Both the position numbers and the translations under genes were made by a program. DNA of 64,000 nt from NCBI GenBank assembly GCA_049296795.1, contig JBAQTC010000054.1, forward strand, positions 62,001 to 126,000. Reading direction: 5' to 3'. Shown piece after piece: positions 49,295-58,216 of this stretch (position 1 is the first letter of the stretch; each line of letters begins with the position of its first letter). Below the pieces are notes generated by a model. The model saw only the letters and a program-made list of their open reading frames with translations. It did no database searches and was not told where the DNA came from. Source of the stretch: CAXNKH01 sp049296795 (GTDB lineage Bacteria; Pseudomonadota; Gammaproteobacteria; Burkholderiales; Burkholderiaceae_C).

Positions 49295-50626
49295 TTAGGT
49301 TTGCAATATCTGGTTCTGCAACCAGTTTGCGGTACGCAACAAACGAGCATCCTGCAGGCGGGAACCGACCAATTGGACACCTAAAGGCATTTGATCCGCT
49401 CCTGTCATCAGCGGTAGGTTGACAGCCGGCATACCAAGCAAGGACCACAGGCTACAAAATACCGGGTCGCCCGTACTGTCCAGACCAGGTGCCGTTCCCG
49501 TACTGGCAGGCGTGATGAGCGCATCGAAGCTGGCAAACACCTCGTCGAATTCTTTAAGCAGCTTGGGTACTGTCGCCAGCGCATGCTGGTAGCTCAGTGC
49601 CGACGTGGCGCGACCGCTTTCCAGGCGTTGGCGCAATCCGGCAGACAGGGCATGTTGCCCCTTTTGCCATTCCAAATCGAGGTTGAAAGCCATTTCAGAC
49701 TCGGAGATGATCCGCTGCTGCTCCCAGGCGAGCTGGAGCGATGAAGGTAGTTCGATGGTCTGACAGCGCCCACCGAGCTCCTCAACCAGTTCAGCGAAAG
49801 CTTGATGCGTCGATTCTTCGGCGCGGCCCCATACCGCAGTCTTGACAAAGGCCAAAGTCGGGGGCAGCGGTGGTTCCGACTTAACCAACTCGGCAAAGCG
49901 CATCGGCGCCCGCGGCCGGGTGTCAAGGTCGCGCTCGTCGTACCCCACCAGCTGATCAGCGATCAGGGCCAAGTCTTCCAGGCTGCGGGAGAAAAAACCC
50001 ACCGTGTCCAGGCTGCGCGAGAGTTTCAAGATACCCTGGCGTGAAATCAAGCCGTGGCTGGGCTTGAACCCATAGACACCGCAGTAAGAAGCCGGCCGGA
50101 TGATCGAACCCGAGGTCTGGGTACCAATGGCCAAAGGCACCATGTTGGCAGCAACAGCCGCCGCCGATCCCGAAGATGAGCCGCCAGGGGTGCGCTCCAA
50201 ATTGTGCGGATTGCGGGTTTTGCCAGGCGTCATATTGGCACATTCGGTGGTCACGGTCTTGCCCATGATCACCGCGCCGGCGGCGCGCAACAAGGCCACT
50301 ACCGTGGCATCGTTGGCCGGGGTGCGACCTGCATGCAAAGAGGTTCCATCCTCGGTCGGCATATCGTCGGTATCGATGATGTCCTTGACACCGATCGGAA
50401 TACCGTGCAATGCCCCGAGGCTTCGTCCCTCGGCGCGTTCCTGATCCCTAGCCCGTGCTTGATCCAGCGCGTGCTTTTCGTCAAGGAACTGCCAGGCTTG
50501 CACCTGGGGTTCTTTTTCACGAATCTGGTCCAGGCAAGCCTGAACCAGTTGCTCCGAAGTAATGAAACCGCTAGCGATTGCCTGTGCAGCTTGGCTTGCA
50601 CTCAAGCGATCGAGTCCCTCGCTCAT
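49295..50626 (-). CDS. Amidase signature family enzyme
   Basis: A 443-residue cytoplasmic amidase of the GatA/AtzE type. The Ser-cisSer-Lys triad is visible: Lys in GIPIGVKDIIDT (about residue 80), cis-Ser and nucleophile Ser in TPGGSSSGSAAAVAANMV and GTQTSGSIIRPASYCGV. It begins 3 bp after the stop of the dctM gene of the second TRAP system, so transporter and amidase are co-transcribed; the import of an amide or an amidated acid that is then hydrolysed is a fair inference. It is not GatA proper, as no gatB or gatC is adjacent. Confidence 0.88.
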   Translation of the reverse strand: MSEGLDRLSASQAAQAIASGFITSEQLVQACLDQIREKEPQVQAWQFLDEKHALDQARARDQERAEGRSLGALHGIPIGVKDIIDTDDMPTEDGTSLHAGRTPANDATVVALLRAAGAVIMGKTVTTECANMTPGKTRNPHNLERTPGGSSSGSAAAVAANMVPLAIGTQTSGSIIRPASYCGVYGFKPSHGLISRQGILKLSRSLDTVGFFSRSLEDLALIADQLVGYDERDLDTRPRAPMRFAELVKSEPPLPPTLAFVKTAVWGRAEESTHQAFAELVEELGGRCQTIELPSSLQLAWEQQRIISESEMAFNLDLEWQKGQHALSAGLRQRLESGRATSALSYQHALATVPKLLKEFDEVFASFDALITPASTGTAPGLDSTGDPVFCSLWSLLGMPAVNLPLMTGADQMPLGVQLVGSRLQDARLLRTANWLQNQILQT

Positions 50627-50629
50627 ACA

Positions 50630-51976
50630 TCAATTGGCGTAGAGCTTGTTGGGCAACCACATGGCAATTTCTGGGAACACGTAAATCAACCCCATAGTCA
50701 CCAGCACGATGTAAACGAAAGGCATACAACCCGCAAAGATCTCACTCAGCAACACCCCTGGTGGACTAACCCCTTTGAGGTAATAAGCCGCCATGGCCAT
50801 CGGTGGCGATAGGAAGGCTGTCTGCAAGTTCACCGCGATCAGGACGCCGAACAAGATGGGGTGAATCCCGAAATGTTCGAGGATAGGCAGAAAAATCGGG
50901 ACGAAAATGATGATGATTTCGGTCCATTCCAGCGGCCAGCCAAGGACGAAAATAATCGCCTGAGTGAGTAGCATGAAAGTCAGCGGCGTGAGGCTGAGGC
51001 CGAGAACAAATTCCTTGATCAACTGGTTGCCGCCGAGGTAAGCAAAAATCGAGGCGAACGTGGCAGATCCGACAAACAACCAGCACACCATGGCCGAAGT
51101 CCGGGCCGTCAGGAATACCGATTCACGAATGCCCTTCCAAGTCAGCGAGCGGTAGCATGCGGCCAGGACAGTGGCACCCAGGGCACCGACCGAAGCTGCT
51201 TCAGTCGGCGTCGCGATGCCAAACATGATGGCACCCAGCACCGAGAGAATCAACATGGACAGCGGGAAGAAGGATTTCATCACCATCTTGACCACTTCCA
51301 TCAAGGGGAAATCCCCCTCTTCCTTGGACAGTTTGGGCGCCAATTCTGGTTTCATGATGGTGATCACCACCACATACAGGATGTACATCGTCGCCAGGAA
51401 GAAGCCCGGAACGAATGCTGCAGCGTACAACTTGACCACGGATTGACCGGCCATCGCGCCATAAACGATCAGCATAATGGAAGGCGGGATCAAGATACCC
51501 AGGCAACCACCAGCGCAAATCACGCCGGCCGCCAGGCGCTTGTCATAGCCTGCCTTGATCATCTGGGGATAAGCCAACAGACCCATCAGCGTCACCACCG
51601 CACCGACAATGCCGGTGGCCGTCGCAAACAGCGCACAAGTCAACAGGGTTGCAACCGCCAAAGAACCCGGGACGTGCTTCAGGGCAACCTGCAAACTCAG
51701 GAACAGTTTGTCCAGAATATTGGCCCGTTCCACCATATAGCCCATGAGCAAGAACAAGGGAATCGATACCAGTGCATCGTTATTCAGTACGGTAAAGGTG
51801 TTCTGCGTGAGAAGATAGAAAACCCGGTTGTCAAAAAAAGATTGATCGACCTGGAAATAACCGTAGAAACCAAATCCCACGCCCAAGGCCATGAGGGTGA
51901 AAGCGACTGGAAAACCAATGCAAATGGTAAATACCAGGATGCCCAGCATGAAGAGGGCGACTGCAGGATCGCTCAT
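50630..51976 (-). CDS. TRAP transporter large permease, DctM family, second system
   Basis: A 448-residue inner-membrane protein with about 12 helices. DctM features are IGFPVAFTLMALGVGFGFYG, NDALVSIPLFLLMGYMVERA, CAGGCLGILIPPSIMLIVYG and FGIATPTEAASVGALGA. The sequence is closer to the alpha-keto acid/mannitol type subgroup than the first DctM (impression from length and the N-terminus). Its ATG overlaps the dctQ stop by 4 bp (51973-51976), and the amidase gene follows directly. Confidence 0.92.
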   Translation of the reverse strand: MSDPAVALFMLGILVFTICIGFPVAFTLMALGVGFGFYGYFQVDQSFFDNRVFYLLTQNTFTVLNNDALVSIPLFLLMGYMVERANILDKLFLSLQVALKHVPGSLAVATLLTCALFATATGIVGAVVTLMGLLAYPQMIKAGYDKRLAAGVICAGGCLGILIPPSIMLIVYGAMAGQSVVKLYAAAFVPGFFLATMYILYVVVITIMKPELAPKLSKEEGDFPLMEVVKMVMKSFFPLSMLILSVLGAIMFGIATPTEAASVGALGATVLAACYRSLTWKGIRESVFLTARTSAMVCWLFVGSATFASIFAYLGGNQLIKEFVLGLSLTPLTFMLLTQAIIFVLGWPLEWTEIIIIFVPIFLPILEHFGIHPILFGVLIAVNLQTAFLSPPMAMAAYYLKGVSPPGVLLSEIFAGCMPFVYIVLVTMGLIYVFPEIAMWLPNKLYAN

Positions 51977-52569
51977 TGCGTGACTCCTTGTTTTTCGTTA
52001 GTGGGTTGGTGGGCGTGTTCGGCGATCAATTGGTTTTCAAGCTCCTCAACGTCGTGCGAACGGGCCGGCCATGCGCCTTCGCGCATACAAATCAAGCAAC
52101 GCAACACTTCGCCAAAACCTTGGAGCGCGATCAAGGCAGCGCCGACGGGAATCATCATCTTGAGCGGCCAAATCGGAATGCCAGCCGGGCTGTTCACACT
52201 CATCTCCCCGATTCGCATCGACTCCAGGCCATAGCTACCGCCAGCCACAACCAAGGCCAAAATGCCAGGGAAGAAGAACAAAATATAAAGGAGCAACTCG
52301 ACCTTGGCCTGGGTTGTCTCCTTCCAAGTACGGTAATACATGTCGGCGCGCACATGGCCGCCACGCGACAGGGTGTAGGCGCCTGCCATGTAAAACACGG
52401 CACCGTACATCAGGTAGCTCAGGTCAAACGCCCAGCTGGTTGGGTCGTTGAACAGATAGCGCATGAACACCTCGTATCCGGTGCCCACGGTCAATATGAC
52501 CACACACCAGGCAAAGGCATGTCCGACCACTTTGCTGAACTGGTCAATGGCTTTAATTAGTTGTTCCAC
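51973..52569 (-). CDS. TRAP transporter small permease, DctQ family, second system
   Basis: A 198-residue inner-membrane protein with four helices. The DctQ motif GYEVFMRYLFNDPTSWAFDL and the GGHVRADMYYRTWK loop are clear. I prefer GTG 52569 (VEQLIKAIDQFSKVVGHAF) with GGATGG 6 nt upstream; a TTG at 52587 would add six residues. The last ~30 residues are charged and cytoplasmic. A terminator-like hairpin separates it from the dctP gene upstream. Confidence 0.85.
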   Translation of the reverse strand: MEQLIKAIDQFSKVVGHAFAWCVVILTVGTGYEVFMRYLFNDPTSWAFDLSYLMYGAVFYMAGAYTLSRGGHVRADMYYRTWKETTQAKVELLLYILFFFPGILALVVAGGSYGLESMRIGEMSVNSPAGIPIWPLKMMIPVGAALIALQGFGEVLRCLICMREGAWPARSHDVEELENQLIAEHAHQPTNEKQGVTQ

Positions 52570-52681
52570 AAAATACCATCCAATCAATGAATAAGGGACG
52601 CCTTTAGGACGTCCCAGTGTGCTTTATAAAAAAAGCGCCGAGAAAGCTCGCTCCCCTAGCCTGGCTTATAAATCGCGTCGT

Positions 52682-52713
52682 AAAAACAGCTTCCGCACAG
52701 TGAAGCTGTTTTT
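52682..52713 (-). terminator. Terminator or attenuator between dctP and dctQ of second TRAP system
   Basis: A perfect 12-bp stem AAAAACAGCTTC (52682-52693) pairs with 52702-52713 around an 8-nt loop, with U-runs in both directions. On the minus strand it follows dctP, so it probably lets the binding protein be made in excess of the permeases. Confidence 0.8.
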
Positions 52714-52804
52714 ATGTCGGCTGAATTGTACCCAGTTTTACTGTCAATTCAGACTGGCGTCAAACAAAGTCTGACACCAGCCGGGCGAACTGATCAGGTC
52801 ACCA

Positions 52805-53959
52805 TCAAGCTGGCAGCTTGGTCTTGAAAACGTGCTCGTAGCCCATTGCGTAATCGGCTTCGTTGACGAACATGTAATAAGCCACGCGCTTGGCCCAAGC
52901 CAGCTGGGATTCGACAACTTTCTTGAAGAAAGGATCTTCGCCGGAAAGCTTGGCATTGATCACATCCCAAGCTTCCAGCTGCGCTTTCATGACCGATTTC
53001 GGCGTGCGGATCACTTTCACACCGTGCTTGTCCTTGAGGACTTGCAAGTCACGCGAGTAATTATCCATAGCAGTCCACCAGTTCGACGAATTGGCCGCTT
53101 CAACTGAATACTGCAGGACAGCTTGCAGGTCTTTCGGAATGGTCGCCCATTTTTTCTTGTTGAAAGAGATTTCGAAGAACTCCATCGCCTGGTGGAAGCT
53201 ACCCATCATGTAGTTCTTGATCACGTCCTGGGCACCAAAGCGCATGTCCGAAGTCGGATTATTGAACTCGAAGGCATCGATCACGCCTTTTTCCAGAGCA
53301 GGAATAATCTCGCCGCCAGGCAACTGGGTGACTCGTGCGCCCATTTGTTGGAACAAGTCGGCCGCCAGACCCACGGTGCGGTACTTCAAACCCTTCAGCT
53401 CGGCTGCGGTCTTGATCTCTTTCTTGAACCAACCCAGGGGCTGGGTCGGCATGGGCATGGCAAAGAAACCGACCACATCCAGATGCAGCTTGTCCAGCAA
53501 CTCGTTGTACAGGGCCAAGCCGCCGCCACGGTAAATCCATGCCAGGGTCTGGGGTGCGTCGCAACCGTTAATCGGGCCCGAGCCGAACAAGGAAGCCACC
53601 TTGCTCTTGCCATACCAATACACAGGAACCGTATGACCGGCATCGAGCACGCCCTTGGACACCGCGTCCATCACTTCGAACGGCTTGACCACAGAACCAG
53701 CCACCATGTAGTCAATACGCAGACGGCCACCGGCCATTTCATTGACGCGCTTCACATACTCTTCAGCCATTTCATTGAAAATGTCTTTCGCTCCCCAGGA
53801 GCCCTGCATTTTCAACACGATCGGTGACTGAGCGACAGCGACCATAGGTGCCGCCATGGCAGCCGTACCTGCTACACCAGTTGCAGCGCTACGTAGAAAG
53901 CTACGGCGACCAGCTGCAGGTGCAGCACCTTCAGGCTTGATCTTTAAAGACTCTTGCAT
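52805..53959 (-). CDS. TRAP solute-binding protein with Tat signal, DctP/TakP type
   Basis: A 384-residue periplasmic receptor for the second TRAP system. The N-terminus has a twin-arginine signal, GRRSFLRSAATGVAGTAAMA, so it is exported folded. Mature parts typical of the TakP-like (2-oxoacid-binding) group are VLKMQGSWGAKDIFNEMAEE, the RLRIDYMVAGSVVKPFEVMD region and KGLKYRTVGLAADLFQQMGA, where the Arg contacts the carboxylate. GGAG lies upstream of ATG 53959. The ligand may be a 2-oxoacid or a similar carboxylate (family-level inference). Confidence 0.9.
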   Translation of the reverse strand: MQESLKIKPEGAAPAAGRRSFLRSAATGVAGTAAMAAPMVAVAQSPIVLKMQGSWGAKDIFNEMAEEYVKRVNEMAGGRLRIDYMVAGSVVKPFEVMDAVSKGVLDAGHTVPVYWYGKSKVASLFGSGPINGCDAPQTLAWIYRGGGLALYNELLDKLHLDVVGFFAMPMPTQPLGWFKKEIKTAAELKGLKYRTVGLAADLFQQMGARVTQLPGGEIIPALEKGVIDAFEFNNPTSDMRFGAQDVIKNYMMGSFHQAMEFFEISFNKKKWATIPKDLQAVLQYSVEAANSSNWWTAMDNYSRDLQVLKDKHGVKVIRTPKSVMKAQLEAWDVINAKLSGEDPFFKKVVESQLAWAKRVAYYMFVNEADYAMGYEHVFKTKLPA

Positions 53960-54189
53960 TGTTGGGCTCCTTGATTGGATTGAAGTTAGCGTAAATAATT
54001 ACACCGATCCATTACAGCACACGAAAAAACCGAACACACTCAGGGTTTCCCCTATAAATCCCTGGTTCAGTACTTTCTAGAGGTTTGATTCAGACAAAAC
54101 CGTGCAATTTCCTGGATCACTAAATTTGACTATCCTTGGTACCTGCATTGCCGCTCTCTGCCCGCGCATCCGAAACTTTGGAACCAGAC

Positions 54190-55317
54190 ATGAACCCGAT
54201 CCAACTCTTTGATCCCAGCACCAGCAGTTTTACCTACGTGCTGTTTGATGAGTCCAGCCGTGACGCCATCATCATTGACCCGGTGGATTCTCAACTGGAA
54301 CGCGACCTGGCAACACTGCGCGAGTATGGTTTGAAGCTGATCTGGACTGTGGAAACCCACGCCCATGCCGACCACATCACCAGCGCCGGTCTGCTGGCTG
54401 AGCACACGGGAGCCACCACCGTTGCGCCTGCCGGCTGCGGCATCGCCACCGCTGCGATGCAGCTCAATGACGGCGACGTTTTGCGTTTTGGCTCCGAGCA
54501 GATTCAGTGCCTGCTGACACCCGGTCATACCGCTGGCAGCATGAGTTATCTATGGCGCGACCATGTCTTTACCGGTGACACCCTCTTGATCAAGGGTTGT
54601 GGCCGCACCGATTTTCAATCCGGCAGTGCAACCGAGCTGTACCACAGCCTGACCCAGGTTTTGTTCGCCCTGCCCGATGCCACCCAGGTATGGCCCGGAC
54701 ATGACTACCAGGGTTGCACCCAATCGACCATCGGCGCCGAAAAAACCGACAATCTGCGTGTCGCTGGCAAAACGCTAGAACAATTTATCGCCACTATGGA
54801 CTCCTTGAATTTACCGAAACCCAAACGCATCGAAGAGGCTGTCCCGGCCAACCTCAGCTCTGGTATCCGGCATGACGCCAACACCAACAGCAAACACCCG
54901 CAGGACCCACTCCAAGTTCGTCCTGCATCAGGTTATGCCGGCGACATCAGCCCGCAATTGGCACATCAGTGGTGCCAGGCCGGCGAGGCTGTCCTGATCG
55001 ATGTTCGCACCGACGCCGAGCGTGAGTGGGTAGGCTTTATTCCCGGTGCAGTCGCTCTCGCTTGGAAAAATTGGCCAGGCATGGTGATCAACCCCAACTT
55101 CGATCAAGCATTGTTGGCAGCGCTCCCGCCTGGGCAGAAGGCTGTCATGCTGTGTCGCAGCGGCGTGCGCTCGATCGCCGCGGCCAAACGTGGCACTGAG
55201 CTGGGCTTGCAGGCGTACAACATACTGGAAGGTTTCGAGGGCGATCCCGACGCAAATGCACAGCGCGGTCACAAAGGAGGCTGGCGATTGCACGGCTTAC
55301 CCTGGCGTCAAGGCTAA
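54190..55317 (+). CDS. Persulfide dioxygenase-rhodanese fusion protein
   Basis: A 375-residue cytoplasmic fusion. The N-terminal beta-lactamase-fold domain (about residues 1-240) is ETHE1-like, with ETHAHADHITSAG, LTPGHTAGSMSYLW and FTGDTLLIKGCGRTDF; it binds one iron and oxidises glutathione persulfide to sulfite. The C-terminal rhodanese domain (about 265-375) has the active Cys loop LCRSGVRS and makes or uses persulfide from thiosulfate. Such fusions are known in Burkholderia. ATG 54190 is chosen by alignment to the family; an earlier ATG at 54136 adds unlike sequence. It precedes coaX by 3 bp. Confidence 0.9.
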   Translation: MNPIQLFDPSTSSFTYVLFDESSRDAIIIDPVDSQLERDLATLREYGLKLIWTVETHAHADHITSAGLLAEHTGATTVAPAGCGIATAAMQLNDGDVLRFGSEQIQCLLTPGHTAGSMSYLWRDHVFTGDTLLIKGCGRTDFQSGSATELYHSLTQVLFALPDATQVWPGHDYQGCTQSTIGAEKTDNLRVAGKTLEQFIATMDSLNLPKPKRIEEAVPANLSSGIRHDANTNSKHPQDPLQVRPASGYAGDISPQLAHQWCQAGEAVLIDVRTDAEREWVGFIPGAVALAWKNWPGMVINPNFDQALLAALPPGQKAVMLCRSGVRSIAAAKRGTELGLQAYNILEGFEGDPDANAQRGHKGGWRLHGLPWRQG

Positions 55318-55320
55318 ACC

Positions 55321-56091
55321 ATGACTTTTTTAGCTATCGATATTGGTAATACCCGGCTGAAATGGGCTCTTTATGACCAGGCGCATCCGGGCGCGACGCC
55401 GACCGCCCAAGGCGCCGAATTCCTCGACAACATTGACAAACTGGCCGAAGGGGCTTGGGCTGAGTTGACCGCACCCCAACTGATGCTCGGTTGTGTGGTC
55501 GCGGGTGACGCCATCAAACACCGGGTACAAGCTCAAATGGAACATTGGGATGTGTCGCCTCAGTGGGTTGTACCCAGCGCACTGGAGGCGGGTCTAACCA
55601 ATGGCTATGACCACCCTGCACGCCTAGGCTCTGACCGTTGGGTCGCCATGATCGGAGCCTGGCACCGTATGTTGCTGCAAGGCCCGGCGCGTCCGGTGGT
55701 GGTGGCTTTGGTGGGGACCGCTGTGACGGTGGAAGCCGTTGATCCCAGTGGCCGATTTTTGGGGGGCTACATTCTTCCCGGACACGGCATCATGCTGCGT
55801 GCGCTGGAAGCTGGAACCGCTGGACTGCATGTCCCCACGGGTGAAGTGCGGGCTTTTCCGACCAACACCAGCGACGCCCTGACCAGCGGCGGCACCTACG
55901 CCATCGCTGGCGCCATGGAACGCATGGTGCAGCAGGTCCGACAACACTGTGGTGCGGAGCCCTGGTGTGTCATGGCTGGCGGTGCCGGCTGGAAAATGGC
56001 ACCCAGCATGTCAATCCATTTCGAACTGGTAGACAGCCTGATTTTCGATGGCCTGCTGGAAATCGCCCACAGCCGTCAGCACAAGTCCTAG
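55321..56091 (+). CDS. coaX: Type III pantothenate kinase
   Basis: A 256-residue cytoplasmic kinase that starts coenzyme A synthesis by phosphorylating pantothenate. The ASKHA-fold motifs are LAIDIGNTRLKWAL at the N-terminus, RLGSDRWVAMIGA, LVGTAVTVEAVDPSGRFLGG and ILPGHGIMLRALE. Its ATG is 3 bp after the persulfide dioxygenase stop, so the two share a transcript. In many relatives birA precedes coaX; here it does not. Identification is secure. Confidence 0.95.
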   Translation: MTFLAIDIGNTRLKWALYDQAHPGATPTAQGAEFLDNIDKLAEGAWAELTAPQLMLGCVVAGDAIKHRVQAQMEHWDVSPQWVVPSALEAGLTNGYDHPARLGSDRWVAMIGAWHRMLLQGPARPVVVALVGTAVTVEAVDPSGRFLGGYILPGHGIMLRALEAGTAGLHVPTGEVRAFPTNTSDALTSGGTYAIAGAMERMVQQVRQHCGAEPWCVMAGGAGWKMAPSMSIHFELVDSLIFDGLLEIAHSRQHKS

Positions 56092-56099
56092 CGTCACCT

Positions 56100-56852
56100 T
56101 TAAGGCTGGACTCCTGCTGCAACGAATAAGGTCTGTCCAGCCGGACTACCCAGGTACTGAACAAAACGGCGTACCAACTCGGGGTTGCCCTGGGCATTCA
56201 ATGGGATCGCACTGTACGCCGTGTAATTTTGAATTTCTGGCGGCAACGGCCCAACCAGCTGCAAACCTTGTTCGCGGTAAAGCAGGATCTCAGTTATCGC
56301 ACCAAAGCCGATTTCCCGACCTTTGCCATGCAACACATGTTCGAGCACCGAAGCGCCATTGGCGTAGCGGGTGGATTTCGCTTCAAGCTCTGGGTAGATG
56401 CCCATTTTTTTCAGCAAACCCTCTAAGTAAATTCCGGTTGAAGCGCGGTTAAACACCAGGGAATCGGCCGACTTCAATTCACGCTGGAGCGCCGCAACCG
56501 TGGAAATATCAGGTAGCGCCACGTTGGGGCGAACTGCCACCCCCAATCCGACCCGCCCAACAGCAACCCGTGCTTGACTCGAGTTTTTAGTTTGACCCAG
56601 TTCGTCGAGCAGTGCCGGCGGCGCGATCAAGACATCCCAGCTCTCGCCATCAGTCATACGTTTTCGAATTTGCGGCGCCGTATTGAAAGTTACTTTAGCC
56701 TGGTGGCCAGTTTCCTGTTGGAATGCTGCGACTGCTTTTTTCAGTCCGGGCTCAATGGCACCGGCACTGAGTACCGTGAATTCGATTGCAAAAACTTGCT
56801 GAGTGAAAAATCCTGCCAGCAGCACACAACGCATTAGCCAGTTTCTAGACAT
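56100..56852 (-). CDS. ModA-like solute-binding protein with signal peptide
   Basis: A 250-residue secreted protein of the ModA-like type II binding-protein family. A signal peptide covers residues 1-22 (ending QQVFA). The fold is seen in VLSAGAIEPGLKKAVAAFQQ, MTDGESWDVLIAPPALLDEL and LVFNRASTGIYLEGLLKKMG. There is no ModB or ModC, so it is an orphan like its relative at 32637-33332. It lies 8 bp from the convergent coaX end and 16 bp after the M20 hydrolase, so it may be co-transcribed with that gene. A molybdenum oxidoreductase lies just beyond, but molybdate binding is unproven. Confidence 0.8.
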   Translation of the reverse strand: MSRNWLMRCVLLAGFFTQQVFAIEFTVLSAGAIEPGLKKAVAAFQQETGHQAKVTFNTAPQIRKRMTDGESWDVLIAPPALLDELGQTKNSSQARVAVGRVGLGVAVRPNVALPDISTVAALQRELKSADSLVFNRASTGIYLEGLLKKMGIYPELEAKSTRYANGASVLEHVLHGKGREIGFGAITEILLYREQGLQLVGPLPPEIQNYTAYSAIPLNAQGNPELVRRFVQYLGSPAGQTLFVAAGVQP

Positions 56853-56868
56853 AAAGTCCTTTCAATAC

Positions 56869-58062
56869 TCAGGGGGTCTGTTGCAACCAAGTTTCGGCCA
56901 ACTTGACCCAGTAAGTCGCACCCAGAGGAATAAGATCATCATTGAAGTCATAGCTCTGGTTATGCAGCATACAGGGCCCAGCACCGTGGCCCAACGCGCG
57001 GTGACTGCCATCGCCATTAGCGATAAAACAGTAGGCGCCGGGCTTGGCTTGCAACATGAAGGAAAAATCCTCGGCCCCCATGGTGGGCTCCTGGTGCGTC
57101 ACATTGTCGACACCAACAATGCCGGCCATGACTTGGCGAGCAAATTCCGCCTCAGCGGCGCTGTTTATCGTAGGCGGATAGTTGCGAACAAATTCGAAAT
57201 CGCATTCGGTCTCAAACGCCTGGCAAATACTTTGGGCAATTTGCCTCATTCGTTGCTCGATTTTGTCGAGCACTTCGAGCGTGAAAGTCCGCACTGTTCC
57301 ACGCAATTCACAACTGTCAGGAATCACGTTGGTGGCATCCCCCGCATGAACCATGGTGACCGAAATCACGCCTGATTCAATCGGTTTGATATTGCGGCTG
57401 ATGATGGTCTGAAAAGCCTGCACCATCTGGCAGGCGATCGGCACGGGGTCCAGCGCGTTGTACGGCATTGCCGCATGACCACCTTTGCCTCGAATCGTGA
57501 TCTTGAACTCATTGCTCGAGCCCATGACCGGTCCGGGACTGACGGCAAACTGGCCAATCTGCGAACCTGGCCAGTTGTGCATCCCAAACACGGCCTGCAT
57601 TGGAAAGAGTTCAAACAGGCCGTCTTTCATCATCTCTCTGGCGCCACCACCGCCCTCTTCTGCCGGTTGGAAAATCAAATAGACCGTGCCATCGAAATGG
57701 CGGTTCTTAGCCAGATGTTGAGCCGCTGCCAACAGCATGGCTGTGTGTCCATCATGGCCACAGGCGTGCATCTTTCCCGGGTGCTGGCTGGCATGTTCGA
57801 AAGTGTTGAATTCCTGTATCGGCAAAGCGTCCATGTCTGCGCGCAATCCAATGGCGCGACTTGAGCTGCCATTTTTTATGATCCCCACCACACCGGTCTT
57901 GCCCAAGCCCCGATGAATCGGGATGCCCCACTCCGTGAGCTTTTTCACTACCACCTCAGAGGTTTTAACCTCATTGAAACAAAGCTCAGGATGGGCGTGA
58001 ATTTCACGCCGAACGGCAGCTATGCCTGCGGCTTGAGCGACGATTGAATCAATCAACTTCAT
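56869..58062 (-). CDS. M20 family metallo-hydrolase (hippurate hydrolase-like), second copy
   Basis: A 397-residue cytoplasmic M20D amidohydrolase like that at 16488. Metal motifs are KMHACGHDGHTAMLL and FQPAEEGGGGA, with the lid domain RGKGGHAAMPYNALDPVPIA and TMGAEDFSFML near the end. GAAGGA lies upstream of ATG 58062; in-frame sequence further up is not family-like. It is followed by the orphan ModA-like gene. N-acyl amino acid hydrolysis is the likely chemistry. Confidence 0.9.
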   Translation of the reverse strand: MKLIDSIVAQAAGIAAVRREIHAHPELCFNEVKTSEVVVKKLTEWGIPIHRGLGKTGVVGIIKNGSSSRAIGLRADMDALPIQEFNTFEHASQHPGKMHACGHDGHTAMLLAAAQHLAKNRHFDGTVYLIFQPAEEGGGGAREMMKDGLFELFPMQAVFGMHNWPGSQIGQFAVSPGPVMGSSNEFKITIRGKGGHAAMPYNALDPVPIACQMVQAFQTIISRNIKPIESGVISVTMVHAGDATNVIPDSCELRGTVRTFTLEVLDKIEQRMRQIAQSICQAFETECDFEFVRNYPPTINSAAEAEFARQVMAGIVGVDNVTHQEPTMGAEDFSFMLQAKPGAYCFIANGDGSHRALGHGAGPCMLHNQSYDFNDDLIPLGATYWVKLAETWLQQTP

Positions 58063-58216
58063 GAAGTGTTCCTTCAGTGGTCCGTAGGGGAACCCCATTT
58101 TCTTGCTTGGCGTAAGCAAGCTGGCAAGCATACCTCGTTAGCGCTTGCCTTGCTGTCCAACTCAAGTCTTGGTGCTCGCCCCCTAAAATACAGTTCCATT
58201 CCTTTGCATCTGGCGC

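Noticed and set aside
49295..50626. GatA subunit of the glutamyl-tRNA amidotransferase
   Set aside because: No gatB or gatC adjacent, and the gene is embedded in a TRAP operon; a stand-alone amidase fits better.
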